Assembly: GCA_023144675.1 (NCBI GenBank)
Contig: JAGLFE010000073.1
Span: 1-5,035 of the forward strand
Reading direction: 5' to 3'
Source of the DNA: Thiomargarita sp.
GTDB lineage: Bacteria; Pseudomonadota; Gammaproteobacteria; Beggiatoales; Beggiatoaceae
Length of the DNA stretch: 5,035 nt
In this document: positions 5,013-5,035 of the stretch, piece by piece
Layout of the letters: each line of letters begins with the position of its first letter
Position numbering within the stretch: position 1 is the stretch's first letter
The notes under the pieces: generated by a model
Seen by the model: the letters and a program-made list of their open reading frames with translations, nothing else
The model's database searches: none
Told to the model about the DNA's origin: nothing
Position numbers and translations under genes: made by a program

Positions 5013-5035
5013 TAGGGTGGGCAAACGTCTTTTTG
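5013..5035 (+). repeat. TAGGGTGGGCAAACG-type repeat, truncated by the window end
   Basis: TAGGGTGGGCAAACGTC starts 5 bases after copy D. From memory, this sequence is the left arm of a dispersed palindromic repeat in Thiotrichales and some cyanobacteria, with a right arm containing GTTTGCCCACC. The right arm would lie beyond the window, so the element cannot be confirmed here. Confidence 0.4.

Overview
The window is AT-rich and reads as chromosomal DNA of a gammaproteobacterium. RecQ and RpoH both resemble their Escherichia coli counterparts closely along their full length. The dispersed repeats (core GTCNGAATCAGGATT, and TAGGGTGGGCAAACG at the right edge) are of a kind I associate with large sulfur-oxidising Thiotrichales such as Beggiatoa and Thioploca. 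That lineage guess comes from memory and is only moderately supported.

Layout: (1) Positions 1-583 hold the decayed C-terminal part of an AlwI-family type II restriction endonuclease, split by a frameshift near 112-124. A 12-base direct repeat lies on either side of it (10-21 and 632-643), and no methyltransferase is visible. (2) Positions 740-2560 encode an intact RecQ DNA helicase. (3) Positions 2613-2705 form the control region of rpoH: a good sigma-70-type promoter (TTGATT, 17 bases, TATATT), then a nearly perfect CIRCE operator (2652-2678), then a ribosome binding site. (4) Positions 2706-3575 encode the heat-shock sigma factor RpoH, followed by an intrinsic terminator (3602-3627). (5) Positions 3698-3969 hold a small gene of unknown function that appears to be broken by one lost base in the A-run after its start codon. 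(6) Positions 4005-4247 contain no gene and are packed with inverted copies of a GGATT-rich repeat around a separate 86-base imperfect palindrome. (7) Positions 4266-4923 encode a VapC-like PIN-domain ribonuclease and an overlapping small charged protein, a likely toxin-antitoxin pair with the toxin first. (8) Positions 4971-5035 carry another copy of the repeat and the start of a second repeat family.

The most informative regulatory signal is the CIRCE operator in the rpoH leader. It implies that the HrcA repressor, which senses chaperone availability, controls production of the positive heat-shock regulator, so the two classical heat-shock circuits are wired in series. The right half of the window is accessory DNA: a broken gene, dense repeats, and a toxin-antitoxin module bracketed by inverted repeat copies. 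I see no clear evidence for a wholly new system.
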